Positions 10,490-19,800 of a stretch of DNA of 64,000 bases are shown here, in pieces. The translations under genes were made by a program, and so were the position numbers. Origin of the DNA: Myxococcus fulvus (GTDB taxonomy: Bacteria > Myxococcota > Myxococcia > Myxococcales > Myxococcaceae); the NCBI RefSeq assembly GCF_900111765.1, contig NZ_FOIB01000018.1, positions 40,604-104,603 of the forward strand, written 5' to 3'. The notes beneath the pieces are model-generated. The model was not told the origin of the DNA and did no database searches. It saw only the letters and a program-made list of their open reading frames with translations. Each line of letters begins with the position of its first letter. Within the stretch, counting starts at the first letter, position 1.

Positions 10490-10882
10490 ATGTCTCGCCA
10501 CGCAGCGCAGCCTCGACTCCTCGTGGGAATGCTGGCCACCCTGGTGCTGCTCGCCTGTGCTCCCGCGCACGCGGACGAACAGGCTGCGGCGCCCAAGGAC
10601 ACGAAAACCCAGTCCTCCCCGAAGAAGGACGGCGCGAAGCAGGAAACTCCCGCGAAGGAGGACCCGGAGCAGTCCCCGGAGGACGCGGCGCCGAGCAAGG
10701 GTGGCGGCCAGTGCACCGGCAAGGCGACCTTCTGCGGCGTGTACTCGAGCGTCTTCTGCAACAGCCAGCCCGGCTGTTCCTACTCGTACTCCACCAACCG
10801 GTGCATGGGCCTGGCCATGGAGTGCACGAAGGCCACGAGCGCGGCCTTCTGCGAGAAGATCAAGGGCTGCTCCTGGAAGTGA
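10490..10882 (+). CDS. Small secreted Cys-rich protein
   Basis: This 130-residue protein starts at an ATG 5-6 nt after AAAGGA. The N-terminus is a signal sequence (RLLVGMLATLVLLACAPAHA) that could be cut by signal peptidase I after AHA or lipidated at the LLAC cysteine. A Lys/Glu/Pro-rich low-complexity linker follows (about 31-70). The last 60 residues hold eight cysteines, with two related units ending FCNSQPGCSY and FCEKIKGCSW. This pattern points to a disulfide-stabilised extracytoplasmic domain. No family is recognised with confidence. It converges on the cyclic-nucleotide-binding gene with only 9 bp between stops. Confidence 0.8.
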   Translation: MSRHAAQPRLLVGMLATLVLLACAPAHADEQAAAPKDTKTQSSPKKDGAKQETPAKEDPEQSPEDAAPSKGGGQCTGKATFCGVYSSVFCNSQPGCSYSYSTNRCMGLAMECTKATSAAFCEKIKGCSWK

Positions 10883-10891
10883 GCCGCCCCG

Positions 10892-12091
10892 TCAGGCGCT
10901 GAGGGCGCGCACCCGGGCCGCGAGGTTCTGCGTGAAGAGGCGGTAGATGCGCAGCGCCGCGGCCTCGTGCGTGTCCAGGTAGTGCTCGAAGGCCGTGCGG
11001 CTGATGCGCAGCGCGCGCACGGCCGTGCGGGCCCGCACGTGCGCGGATACTGGCGCGTCCTGCACCAGGGAGATCTCCCCGAGATACTCCCCCGGCCCCA
11101 GCGAGTTGAGCAACCTTGCGTCCGACTCCGGGCCGCTGAAGACGTCCACCGTCCCCTCCATCAAGACGAGCAGCGCCACGCCGGGCTCCCCTTTCTCCAG
11201 CACGATGGAGTCCTGCGCGAGCACGACCTGCCGGGCCTGCCGGTAGAGGTCCTTCATGTCCTCCAGCGACAGCTCGCTGAAGATGGGGATGGCCTTGAGG
11301 AAGCGATACCCGTTGGCCACGGGCGTGGTGGAGGGCGTGTTGCGACGACCGAGCACCGCCTCCGCCTCCGCGTTCATGCCCATGCGACGCAACAGGCGCG
11401 CGCGCTCGGTCACCATCGCCGGCTCGGCCCGCGCCACGTCGGAGCTGGTCAGCGCGTCCACCAGCACCGCGAGCGCGCGGTGCGTGAAGCCCTCGACGTC
11501 CAGCAGCCGGCACATGCGCAGCACGGCCTCGATGTAGCGCGGGTCCTCGGGCGTCACGCCGCCCAGGGTCTCCACCTCCGCGTGGGGCTGACCGAGCTCG
11601 CGGTAGAGGTCCGCCGCGTCGAAGGGCCGCTTGAGGCGCACCAGGCACTGCGCCATGGACTCACGCGCACCCAGGCCGCGGTACACCTCCAGCGCGCGCT
11701 CCAGGGCCCCCGCGCGCTCGAAGGCCGACGCGGCGCGCTCCGACTCACCCGCGCGCAGCCATGCCTCCGCCGCCTCCAGGTACTGGCCGCTCTGGACGTA
11801 GAGGTCGGCGGCCGCGGCGTCGTCACCGCTGCCGTCCATCAACCGCGCGGCGCCCAGGAAGTCCCGGGCGCGTCGCAGCACCTCCACCAACCCGCGTCGC
11901 TCCTTCACCGGCCCCTGCGCGGCCTGCTTGCGCAGTCGCTCGCGCTGGGAGGCGCCCAGCTCCTCGTAGAGCTGCGCGGCCTGCTCCGTGTCCTCCAGCT
12001 CCACCAACGACCGCACGGCGCGCAACGCCCCTTCTGCATCCGTCCCCATGCGTGCTCCCCCCACGCGAAGCCCCACTGTGGCTCCTGGCAT
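10892..12091 (-). CDS. TPR-like protein with C-terminal cyclic-nucleotide-binding domain
   Basis: In this 399-residue protein, the first 270 residues are Ala/Leu/Glu-rich helical repeats of TPR type (for example AADLYVQSGQYLEAAEAWLRAG). The C-terminal 120 residues form a cyclic-nucleotide-binding-like domain: FSELSLEDMKDLY, then a glycine turn and the phosphate-binding cassette region GEYLGEISLVQDAPVSAHVRA. The usual cassette Arg-Ser/Thr-Ala is replaced by VSAHVRA, so ligand binding is uncertain. No DNA-binding motif follows, so it looks like a scaffold or sensor rather than a Crp-type regulator. An ATG at 12049 with a GGGGGGAG ribosome site is an equally good start; the ATG at 12091 follows GGAGG by 7 nt. 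Confidence 0.8.
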   Translation of the reverse strand: MPGATVGLRVGGARMGTDAEGALRAVRSLVELEDTEQAAQLYEELGASQRERLRKQAAQGPVKERRGLVEVLRRARDFLGAARLMDGSGDDAAAADLYVQSGQYLEAAEAWLRAGESERAASAFERAGALERALEVYRGLGARESMAQCLVRLKRPFDAADLYRELGQPHAEVETLGGVTPEDPRYIEAVLRMCRLLDVEGFTHRALAVLVDALTSSDVARAEPAMVTERARLLRRMGMNAEAEAVLGRRNTPSTTPVANGYRFLKAIPIFSELSLEDMKDLYRQARQVVLAQDSIVLEKGEPGVALLVLMEGTVDVFSGPESDARLLNSLGPGEYLGEISLVQDAPVSAHVRARTAVRALRISRTAFEHYLDTHEAAALRIYRLFTQNLAARVRALSA

Positions 12092-12232
12092 GTCTCATCC
12101 TCCGGCCCGGTTGGCCGCCAGAAAAGGCCCGGTTCGACGCTTTGTATCGCGACGCCACCGACTGACACGACGCCCCATACCTCGTACAGGCCTTAAACGT
12201 GAGATAGAAAGCATCCAGCCAGACAACATCCC

Positions 12233-13063
12233 ATGCCCCGCGCGCGGCCCATCACCGTCTCGACCTGGACGCCCGCCGGAGCCCCGGGGGTCCAGGTCCT
12301 CCGAGTAGAGGATGACACCCGGCTGTGGACAGGCCACGCCACCGCCTACGGACTCACCGTGACGTACTCGGGCGCCTTCGACTTCTGGTATCGCCAGCGC
12401 GTCTGGACCCACGGCCCCGGCCCCAGGCTCAAGCTCAAGGAGCCCGGCGAGGTGCACCGCGACGAGCGGATCCACGCCCCCGTCACCGCGCAGTCCATCA
12501 CCCTGGCCCCCGCGCTCGTGGAGGAGGCGGCGCGGCAGCTCGGCCTCGCCGCGGCACCCCACCTGACCCACGCCGTGAGCCACGGACACGGGCGCACGGA
12601 GGCCACCGCGCTCGCGCTCCACGAGGCCCTGGCCCGGAGGACACCCGACTCGCTCGAGCGCGACAGCCTGCTCGCGCAGACACTGGAGGCGCTGCTCTCC
12701 GAATACGCGGAGACCCGCCCCAGGCTGTCTCGCGCCACGCACCGCCCCGCCGTGTCTCGCGCGCGGGACTTCCTGCAGGCCAGCTACACGCGCAACGTGG
12801 ACCTGGAGTCGCTCGCGGCGAGCGTGGGGCTCAACAAGTTCCATCTGCTGCGGGTGTTCCGGGCGGAGCTGGGCCTGCCACCCCATGAGTATGTGACGCA
12901 CCTGCGCGTCTCGCGCGCGAAGGCGCTGCTCACCCAGGGGCTCTCCGCGAGCACCGTCGCCGTGGAGGTGGGCCTCTATGACCAGAGCCAGCTCAACCGG
13001 CACTTCGGACGCATCGTCGGAATGACACCCGGCCAGTACGCGCGCGCGATGCGACGTCAATAA
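12233..13063 (+). CDS. AraC-family transcriptional regulator
   Basis: In this 276-residue protein, the N-terminal half (about 15-150) resembles the AraC cupin ligand-binding fold. The C-terminal 100 residues hold two helix-turn-helix motifs: LESLAASVGLNKFHLLRVFR and, further on, STVAVEVGLYDQSQLNRHF. The latter is followed by the family ending GMTPGQYARAMR. It would act as a cytoplasmic DNA-binding regulator. It diverges from the cyclic-nucleotide-binding gene and lies 98 bp upstream of a secreted hydrolase gene on the same strand, a plausible target. The effector is unknown. Confidence 0.92.
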   Translation: MPRARPITVSTWTPAGAPGVQVLRVEDDTRLWTGHATAYGLTVTYSGAFDFWYRQRVWTHGPGPRLKLKEPGEVHRDERIHAPVTAQSITLAPALVEEAARQLGLAAAPHLTHAVSHGHGRTEATALALHEALARRTPDSLERDSLLAQTLEALLSEYAETRPRLSRATHRPAVSRARDFLQASYTRNVDLESLAASVGLNKFHLLRVFRAELGLPPHEYVTHLRVSRAKALLTQGLSASTVAVEVGLYDQSQLNRHFGRIVGMTPGQYARAMRRQ

Positions 13064-13161
13064 CGCCCAAGCACGTCCCCTGCCCTCGCCCCTATTGCTC
13101 GGTGCCTCCGACACGTGGGCTCGCGTGACTGTCCACGCGCCCGCTCCACCGAGGAACACCG

Positions 13162-14001
13162 ATGCATCGCTCGCGCGCATTCGCTTCCCCCCTGCTGACG
13201 TCCCTGCTGCTCGTGGCGACAGCGCCCCTGGCCCACGCCTCTTCCACGAACGCCCCGTCGAAAGGATCTCCCATACGCGCCACGTCGACGGCGAGAGCCA
13301 CCAAGGCCCTCCCCGCGATTCAAGTCACCTGGCTCGGCCACGCCGCGTTCGAGGTGCGCTCCCCCGGAGGCACCCGGCTGCTCATCGACCCGTGGCTGAA
13401 GGAGAACCCGAGCACTCCCACGGCGTGGAAGGACCTCGCGCGCTTCGCCCAGGAGAAACCCGCCGCCATCCTGGTGACGCATGCCCATGGGGACCACGCC
13501 AGTGATGTCCCCGAGCTGGCGCGCGTGACGGGGGCGCTCGTGGTCACCACCGGCGAGCACCTGCGCGCGATGAAGATTCCCGAGCCCCAGCAGTACAGCG
13601 TCAACGTGGGCGGAGGCTTCCTCGTGGGCGACATCCAGGTGCACGCGGTGCCCGCCATGCACTCGACGGAGCCCGGGGGCAGGCCGCTGGGCTACGTGCT
13701 CACCTTCGCGGATGGACGTTCGCTCTATCACACGGGTGACACGTGGCTCTTCGGCGACATGTCCCTCATCCAGGAGCTCTTCCATCCGGACATCCTCCTG
13801 CTCGCGACCGGAGGTGGCAGATGGGCGATGGGACCGGACGCCGCGGCGCTCGCCGTGCGCAAGTACTTCCGTCCGTCGCTCATCATCCCCATGCACTACG
13901 GCACCTTCGAGCCCCTCTCCACCGAGGCCCAGGTCCGCGCCGCGTTCCAGGCAGACCGCCGCGTGCGGTTCCTCACGCCCGGCGAGCAGACCGCCCTCTG
14001 A
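13162..14001 (+). CDS. Exported metallo-beta-lactamase-fold hydrolase (UPF0173-like)
   Basis: This 279-residue protein starts 6 nt after GAGGA. It has a signal peptide (about 1-26, ending LAHAS). The mature domain matches the L-ascorbate lactonase/UPF0173 group of the metallo-beta-lactamase fold: TWLGHAAFEV at the start, DPWLKENP, then the metal motif THAHGDHASD (HxHxDH). Later histidines lie in PAMHSTEPGG, the aspartate in YHTGDTWLF and the histidine in IIPMHYGTFEPL. A zinc- or iron-dependent hydrolase in the periplasm is expected; the substrate is unknown. Unlike most UPF0173 members, it is predicted to be exported. It converges on the TetR gene with 6 bp between stops. Confidence 0.9.
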   Translation: MHRSRAFASPLLTSLLLVATAPLAHASSTNAPSKGSPIRATSTARATKALPAIQVTWLGHAAFEVRSPGGTRLLIDPWLKENPSTPTAWKDLARFAQEKPAAILVTHAHGDHASDVPELARVTGALVVTTGEHLRAMKIPEPQQYSVNVGGGFLVGDIQVHAVPAMHSTEPGGRPLGYVLTFADGRSLYHTGDTWLFGDMSLIQELFHPDILLLATGGGRWAMGPDAAALAVRKYFRPSLIIPMHYGTFEPLSTEAQVRAAFQADRRVRFLTPGEQTAL

Positions 14002-14007
14002 CGACGC

Positions 14008-14742
14008 TCAACGACGGGGCCGCGTGCTCGGGCGACGTCGAGGCTTCGGGGTGCCTCGACGCGCCTGGCTCCGAGTCCCGCGACGCGCTGGCGCCTTGCC
14101 GCTCCCGGGCCCGTCGACACTCGACAGCACCAGCTGCTTCAGCAGCGCGTACACCGGCCCCGGGTCGAACTTCGGATCCAACAGCGCCTGGAGCGCCAGT
14201 CCGTCGAAGCACGACTTGATGATGACGGCGTAGTGGTGGTCCAGGGGCTCGGGGCGCGAGGCCTCCCCGCCCCGATAGCGCGCCACCGTGCGGGCCACCT
14301 CCAGGTCTCCCTCCGCCTGCAGCTCGGCGACCGCGGAGGTGAGCTCCGCGTTGCGCAGCCCCAACGCGAACAGCTCGTAGCGCAGCCGGAACTGCTCGGG
14401 TGACGCGCGCAGGTGGCGCTCGCCCCACGCGAAGCTGGTGTCCGCCAGGTCCTCCAGCGGCGTCTCGTCCCGCAGCTTCTTGAGCTCCGCCACGTACTGC
14501 GCGCTGTGCGCGCGCGTGACGGCGAGCAGCAACGCGTCCTTGCTGCCGAAGTAGTAGTGCACCAAGCCCTGGTTCACCCCGGCCACGCGCGCCACCTCCT
14601 TCACCGTCGTCGCGTCGTAGCCCCGCTCCGCCAACACGCGCGAGCTGGCGGCGATGAGCCGCTCCCGGGCATCCGGCTCTCCCGTGAGCGCCGGCTCCGG
14701 CGGAGGGGACGAAGGCTTCTTCGGGCTGCGTGGACGGGCCAT
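14008..14742 (-). CDS. TetR-family repressor of the adjacent RND efflux genes
   Basis: In this protein of about 244 residues, residues 21-70 form the TetR N-terminal helix-turn-helix domain (RERLIAASSRVLAERGYDAT, then VKEVARVAGVNQGLVHYYFG). A helical ligand-binding region follows, with a very basic Arg/Pro/Ser tail (about 205-244) that is unusual for the family. The ATG at 14742 was chosen because GGGAG lies 5 nt upstream and the HTH sits at the normal distance from it. It diverges from the barrel-RND operon across 139 bp holding two TTAGT-N6-ACTAA palindromes, so it probably represses that operon and itself until it binds an efflux substrate. Confidence 0.9.
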   Translation of the reverse strand: MARPRSPKKPSSPPPEPALTGEPDARERLIAASSRVLAERGYDATTVKEVARVAGVNQGLVHYYFGSKDALLLAVTRAHSAQYVAELKKLRDETPLEDLADTSFAWGERHLRASPEQFRLRYELFALGLRNAELTSAVAELQAEGDLEVARTVARYRGGEASRPEPLDHHYAVIIKSCFDGLALQALLDPKFDPGPVYALLKQLVLSSVDGPGSGKAPARRGTRSQARRGTPKPRRRPSTRPRR

Positions 14743-14831
14743 CTGTCTCCCATAGGACGCCACACACCTACCCGCAAGCACCCCGATGCCGCCCGCCCGG
14801 TCGCCTTGACATCCCCCGGACGCAGCCTTAG

Positions 14832-14864
14832 TTAGTCGTGTAACTAAATTAGTCGAACGACTAA
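14832..14864. promoter_or_regulatory. Tandem TetR-type operators
   Basis: Two 16-bp palindromes sit side by side: TTAGTCGTGTAACTAA at 14832-14847 (5-bp arms) and TTAGTCGAACGACTAA at 14849-14864 (perfect 7-bp arms). Both fit TTAGT-N6-ACTAA and their centres are 17 bp apart. They end 17 bp before the barrel gene ATG and lie between the divergent tetR and RND genes. This AT-rich island in high-GC DNA is the expected form of a TetR-family operator covering a promoter. Confidence 0.8.
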
Positions 14865-14881
14865 AAACACGGGAGCGCGAG

Positions 14882-15514
14882 ATGAAGGTCCAGTCGAAGG
14901 GAGTCCTGGCAGGAGTGCTGGTGGCGACGGTGTTGGTGGGTGCACCGGCGCTGGCGGACGACGCGGGCGAGCTGATTCCGTCGCGGGAGCGGGAGCGTCG
15001 GGGCTCGGTGCTGCTGGAGCTGCAGCCGCCCGCGCTGGACGCGTCGATGTACGGCGTGCGGCTGGACATCTCGCCCAGGTTCGATGGGCCGTTCTCCTTC
15101 GGACTCATGGCGCGCGCGGGCCAGTGGGGCAACGCGGTGGGCGTGCGCACGCGCTTCGAGGGGGCGGAGCTGGGCGAGGTGAAGCTCAACTACGCGGTGG
15201 GCGCGGACGCGCGCTACACGGTGACGACGTTCGCGAACGGCACGCTGCGACCCTTCGTCGGGCTGACGGCGGGCTTCGAGGAGTTCGTGGCGCGCACGGG
15301 CAAGGGGCCCTCGCAGAGCACGAGCACGGCGGCGTTCGTGGAGCCCGCGGTGGGCCTCATGTGGCGGCCGGGCGCGGGGCGGCTGGGCCTGACGGCGCGC
15401 GGAGGCCCGGGCTTCACCTTCACGGACGTGCGCACGCTGCGCATCTCGAATGGTGAACTGAAGCTGCGGCAGGTCTACCCGACAGCGTCGCTCGGCCTGC
15501 TCGTCGTCCTCTGA
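14882..15514 (+). CDS. Small outer-membrane barrel-like protein in the RND operon
   Basis: This 210-residue protein has a signal peptide (about 1-25, cut after ALA). The rest shows alternating hydrophobic/polar strands with glycine turns (for example MYGVRLDISPRFDG and LGLTARGGPGFTFTD) and ends in a hydrophobic strand, typical of 8-stranded outer-membrane barrels. It is first in the operon controlled by the tandem operators, 166 bp before the adaptor gene. It is far shorter than a TolC-type channel and lacks its helices, so it probably does not replace TolC directly. Confidence 0.75.
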   Translation: MKVQSKGVLAGVLVATVLVGAPALADDAGELIPSRERERRGSVLLELQPPALDASMYGVRLDISPRFDGPFSFGLMARAGQWGNAVGVRTRFEGAELGEVKLNYAVGADARYTVTTFANGTLRPFVGLTAGFEEFVARTGKGPSQSTSTAAFVEPAVGLMWRPGAGRLGLTARGGPGFTFTDVRTLRISNGELKLRQVYPTASLGLLVVL

Positions 15515-15680
15515 GCATCCGACGGCCCACCGTGTCGGGCGCGTGACAGGCAAGGCCCACCCCGTCGTGCCCACCCCCTGAGTCCCTTCTTCATCGTGGT
15601 GAGCTTTCCCTCGGACGGCCCCGAATCCCGGGCGCCGTCCTTCACGTCGTCGCTTCCGACGCGTCGCTGGAGTCCGTCTC

Positions 15681-16808
15681 ATGAGGACGTCGTTCCTGGC
15701 CCTCACGCTCGCCCTGGGCGCCCTGCTCGGGCTCGCCTGCGGGCGCTCCCCTCCCCCGCCCGCGCCTCCCACCGCCGTGCGCATCGCCACCGTGGGCCGC
15801 GCCGGGACGACGGCGGATGCGCGCTTCTCCGCGGAGATCCAGCCCGCCACGCGCGTGGACCTGGCCTTCAAGGTCGGCGGCTACGTGGAGTCCATCGCGA
15901 AGGTGAAGGACGTGGACGGACGCCCCCGCCTCATCCAGGAGGGCGACGCCGTGCGCGAGGGCATGGAGCTGGCCGCGCTGCGCAAGACGGACTACTCGCA
16001 GAAGCTCACCGAGGCCCGCGCGGCGCTCTCCCAGGCCCGCGCCGCCGAGGAGCAGGCGCGCATCAACTTCGAGCGCACGACGAAGCTCGTGGCCGCGGAG
16101 GTGTCCACGCCCGCGCAGCTCGACGCCGCCCGCACGCAGAAGGACAGCGCCGTCGGCGCCTCGGCCGTCGCGCAGGCCCGCGTGGATGAAGCGCGCACGG
16201 CGCTCGAGGACACCCAGCTGCGCTCGCCGCTCTCCGGCGTGGTGCTCAAGCGCACCGTGGAGGTGGGCGTCCTGGCCGCGCCGGGCACCGTCGCCTTCTC
16301 CGTGGCGGAGACGCGCAGCGTCCGCGTGGTGTTCGGCGTCCCGGACACGCTCCTGCCCAGCGTCCGGCTCGGCGCGCCCCAGGCCGTCATCACCCAGGCA
16401 TTCCCCGGGCAGCGCTTCGAGGGGCGCATCTCCCGCATCGCGCCCTCCGCGGACCCCAAGAGCCGCGTGTTCGCCGTGGAGGTCTCCATCCCCAACGAGG
16501 ACCAGCGACTCAAGCCCGGCATGGTGGCCGCGCTGTCGCTGCGCGACGGAGGCTCCGCCCGACTCCAGCCAGAGCTGCTCGTGCCGCTGTCCTCCATCGT
16601 CCGCGCGCCCGGCAAGCCGGACGGGTTCGCCGTCTTCGTGTTCCAGCAGCAGGACGGCGAGTCACGAGTGCGCGCCCGCGAGGTGGAGCTGGGCGAGTAC
16701 CTGGGCAACGTCATCCCGGTGCGCAAGGGGCTGGAGGCCGGTGAGCGCATCGTCGTCACCGGCGCCAGCCTCCTGTCCGATGGCGAGGCGGTGGAGGTGA
16801 TTCCGTGA
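15681..16808 (+). CDS. RND efflux periplasmic adaptor (membrane fusion protein)
   Basis: This 375-residue protein has an N-terminal lipoprotein-like signal (LALGALLGLACG; imperfect lipobox). It shows the HlyD/AcrA order: barrel-sandwich half (VDLAFKVGGYVESI), a helical hairpin (about 100-175, Ala/Glu/Gln-rich), the second lipoyl half (LRSPLSGVVLKRTVEVG), a beta-barrel and a membrane-proximal domain (about 290-375). It links the inner-membrane pump to the outer membrane. Its stop overlaps the GTG start of the pump gene by 4 bp, so the two are coupled. Confidence 0.94.
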   Translation: MRTSFLALTLALGALLGLACGRSPPPPAPPTAVRIATVGRAGTTADARFSAEIQPATRVDLAFKVGGYVESIAKVKDVDGRPRLIQEGDAVREGMELAALRKTDYSQKLTEARAALSQARAAEEQARINFERTTKLVAAEVSTPAQLDAARTQKDSAVGASAVAQARVDEARTALEDTQLRSPLSGVVLKRTVEVGVLAAPGTVAFSVAETRSVRVVFGVPDTLLPSVRLGAPQAVITQAFPGQRFEGRISRIAPSADPKSRVFAVEVSIPNEDQRLKPGMVAALSLRDGGSARLQPELLVPLSSIVRAPGKPDGFAVFVFQQQDGESRVRAREVELGEYLGNVIPVRKGLEAGERIVVTGASLLSDGEAVEVIP

Positions 16809-19800
16809 CGCCCGAGCAGGCGGAGCAGGCGGAACGGGAGCGCGACGAAGCGCTGGTACGGCACAAGCACAACACCGCGCGCTACTTCACGGAGAAGCGG
16901 CAGGTGGCCTGGGTGTTCCTGGCCTTCACGCTGGTGTGGGGCGTCTACGGCTACTTCAAGATGCCCAAGGCGAAGGACCCGGTCATCGCCGTGCGCGTCG
17001 CGGTGGCCACGTGCCTGTGGCCCGGCGCGGAGGCGGAGAAGATTGAGCAGCTGGTCACCCGCCGCATCGAGCAGAAGATCTCCGAGAACGCCAGCGTCGA
17101 GAAGATCGAGTCCATCAGTCGCACCAGCCTGTCCGTCGTCTACGTCACCCTGAAGGAGGACGTCGCGGACCGGGCCAAGGAGTTCGACGACATCCAGGGG
17201 CGGCTCGACACGATTCGCGACCTGCCGAGCGGCGCCGGGCCGGTGCAGTTCCTCAAGGACTTCGGCGACACCGCGACGCTGATGCTCACGGTGGCCAGTC
17301 CCCCGGCGAACGACGTGGAGCTGGAGCTGCGCTCGCGCGCCGTCGCCCGCGCCATCGAGGACGTGCGCGCGTCCGCCTCCTCTTCCGAACCCCGGGCCAC
17401 GGTGGTGGTGAGCTTCCCGCCCTCCATCAACGCGACGTCCATGCAGCGCCTGGGAGACCAGGCCCTGCGCTTCTTCGACGCCCTGCCCGAGACGGATGAC
17501 GCTCACTTCATCCAGAGCCCCGGCTTCATCGGCGTGGACATGGCCACGTCCCTGGACGACGACACGCTGCTGCGACACCTGCGCGCCTTCGCCCAGGACC
17601 ACCTGAGCCTGTCCGAGCTGCACCCCGACGTGTGGCGCCCCATCATCGTCCGCGACCCGAAGGACGTCCGCGCCCGGCTGACGGCGAACGCCGGAGACCG
17701 CTACAGCCACCGGCAGCTCGACGACTTCACCGACACGATTCAGCGACACCTCCAGCGACTGCCCGTCGTCTCCAAGGTCACCCGCACGGGCGTGCTGCCG
17801 GAGAAGATCTTCCTGGAGTACTCGCAGGAGCGCCTCGCCTCCTACGGCGTCCAGGCCTCGGGGCTCGCGAACCTCATCTCCGCGCGCAACATCACCGCGC
17901 CCGGCGGCATCCTGGAGATGGGTGGCAAGAGCATCACCATCGACCCGTCGGGCGAGCTGTCCAGCGAGCGCGAGCTGGGCGACATCGTCGCCACCACGAG
18001 CACCAACGGCACGCCGGTGTACCTGCGCGACATGGTGGACGTGCGCCGCGACTACCAGAGCCCGCCGCGCTTCCTGAACTACCTGGACGCACGCAACGCC
18101 CAGGGCGAGTTCGTCCGCAACCGCGCCATCACCCTCGCCGTCAACATGCGCCAGGGCGAGCAGATCGACACCTTCGGCCACAGCGTGAGCGAGGAGCTGG
18201 CGCACGTCCAGCGGCTCCTGCCCGAGGACCTGGTCATCCGCCGCACCTCGGACCAGCCGCTCCAGGTGAAGGAGAACGTGGACCTGTTCATGTCCTCGCT
18301 CTACGAGGCCATCATCCTGGTGGTGCTCGTCGCGCTCATCGGTTTCTGGGAGTGGCGGACGGCGCTGCTCCTGGCCCTGTCCATCCCCATCACCCTGGCG
18401 ATGACCTTCGGGCTGATGCACGTGTTCGGCGTGGACCTGCAGCAGATCTCCATCGCGTCGCTCATCATCGCGCTGGGCCTGCTGGTGGATGACCCCGTCG
18501 TGGCCAGCGACGCCATCAAGCGCTCGCTGTCCATGGGCTGGAAGCCGCGCATCGCCGCGTGGCTCGGTCCCACGAAGCTGGCCACCGCCATCCTCTTCGC
18601 AACCCTCACCAACATCGCCGCCTACCTGCCCTTCCTCACGCTGCCGGGGGACACGGGCAAGTTCATCCGCACTCTGCCCATCGTCCTCACGCTGTCCCTG
18701 GTCGCCTCGCGCGTCGTCTCCATGACGTTCATCCCGCTGCTGGGCTCCGCCATCCTCCGCGCGCCCGCGGCCCAGACGCCCGCGTCGGAACAGAAGACGT
18801 CGGGCTTCGCCCGGAGGTACCAGCAGGTCGTCGGCTGGGCCATCGACCACCGCCTGCTCGTCGTCGGCGTGGCGCTGCTCGTGCTCATCGTGGGCGCGCT
18901 CGTGGGCAGCCGCGTCCGCTCCGCCTTCTTCCCCAAGGACCTGTCCTATCTGTCCTACGTGGACGTCTGGCTGCCCGAGGACGCCACCCTCACCGCGACG
19001 CGCGACACCGCGAGGGAGGCCACCCGCATCCTCCAGGAGGTGGCCGAGGAGTACGGCAAGGCCCACCCGAGCGACGGCAAGCCACGCCAGGTGCTCGAAT
19101 CGGTCACGGAGTTCATCGGCGGCGGCGGTCCCCGGTTCTGGTTCTCCGTGGCACCCGAGCTCCAGCAGCTCAACTACGCGCAGCTGGTCATCCAGGTCCG
19201 CGACAAGGAGGACACCCGCATGCTGGTGCCCTTGTTCCAGGACGCGCTGTCACGCCGCATCGCCGGGGCACGTATCGACGTGCGCGAGCTGGAGACGGGC
19301 AAGCCCGTGGGCATCCCCGTGTCCATCCGCGTGTCCGGCGAGGACATCGCCGTGCTGCGCGACATCGCCGAGCAGGCCAAGGCCATCTTCCGCTCCGTTC
19401 CCGGCACCGCGCGCACGCGCGATGACTGGGGCAGCGACACGTTCTCCGTGAAGCTGGAGGTGGACCCGGACCGGGCCAACCTCGCGGGCGTCACCAACCT
19501 GGACGTGGCCACGTCCTCCGCCTCGGCGATGAACGGCATGACGGTGGGCCAGCTGCGCGAGGGCATCCATCAAATCGACATCGTCGCCCGGCTCCGCGCC
19601 GAGGAGCGCGCCCAACTGGGTGACATCGAGAACCTGTACATCAGCTCGCGCAGCGGACCCCAGAAGGTGCCCCTGCGGCAGGTCTCCCGCGTCGCCTACT
19701 CGCTCCAGACGGAGAAGATCCGCCGCCGCAACCAGTTCCGCACCATCACCATCTCCACGTTTCCGCAGCAGGGCGTGCTCGCCTCGGAGGTCTTGAAGGA

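Noticed and set aside
12095..13180. Minus-strand frame of 361 codons opposite the AraC gene
   Set aside because: It has no domain and an Arg/Gly/His-rich composition; the AraC frame contains two clear helix-turn-helix motifs.
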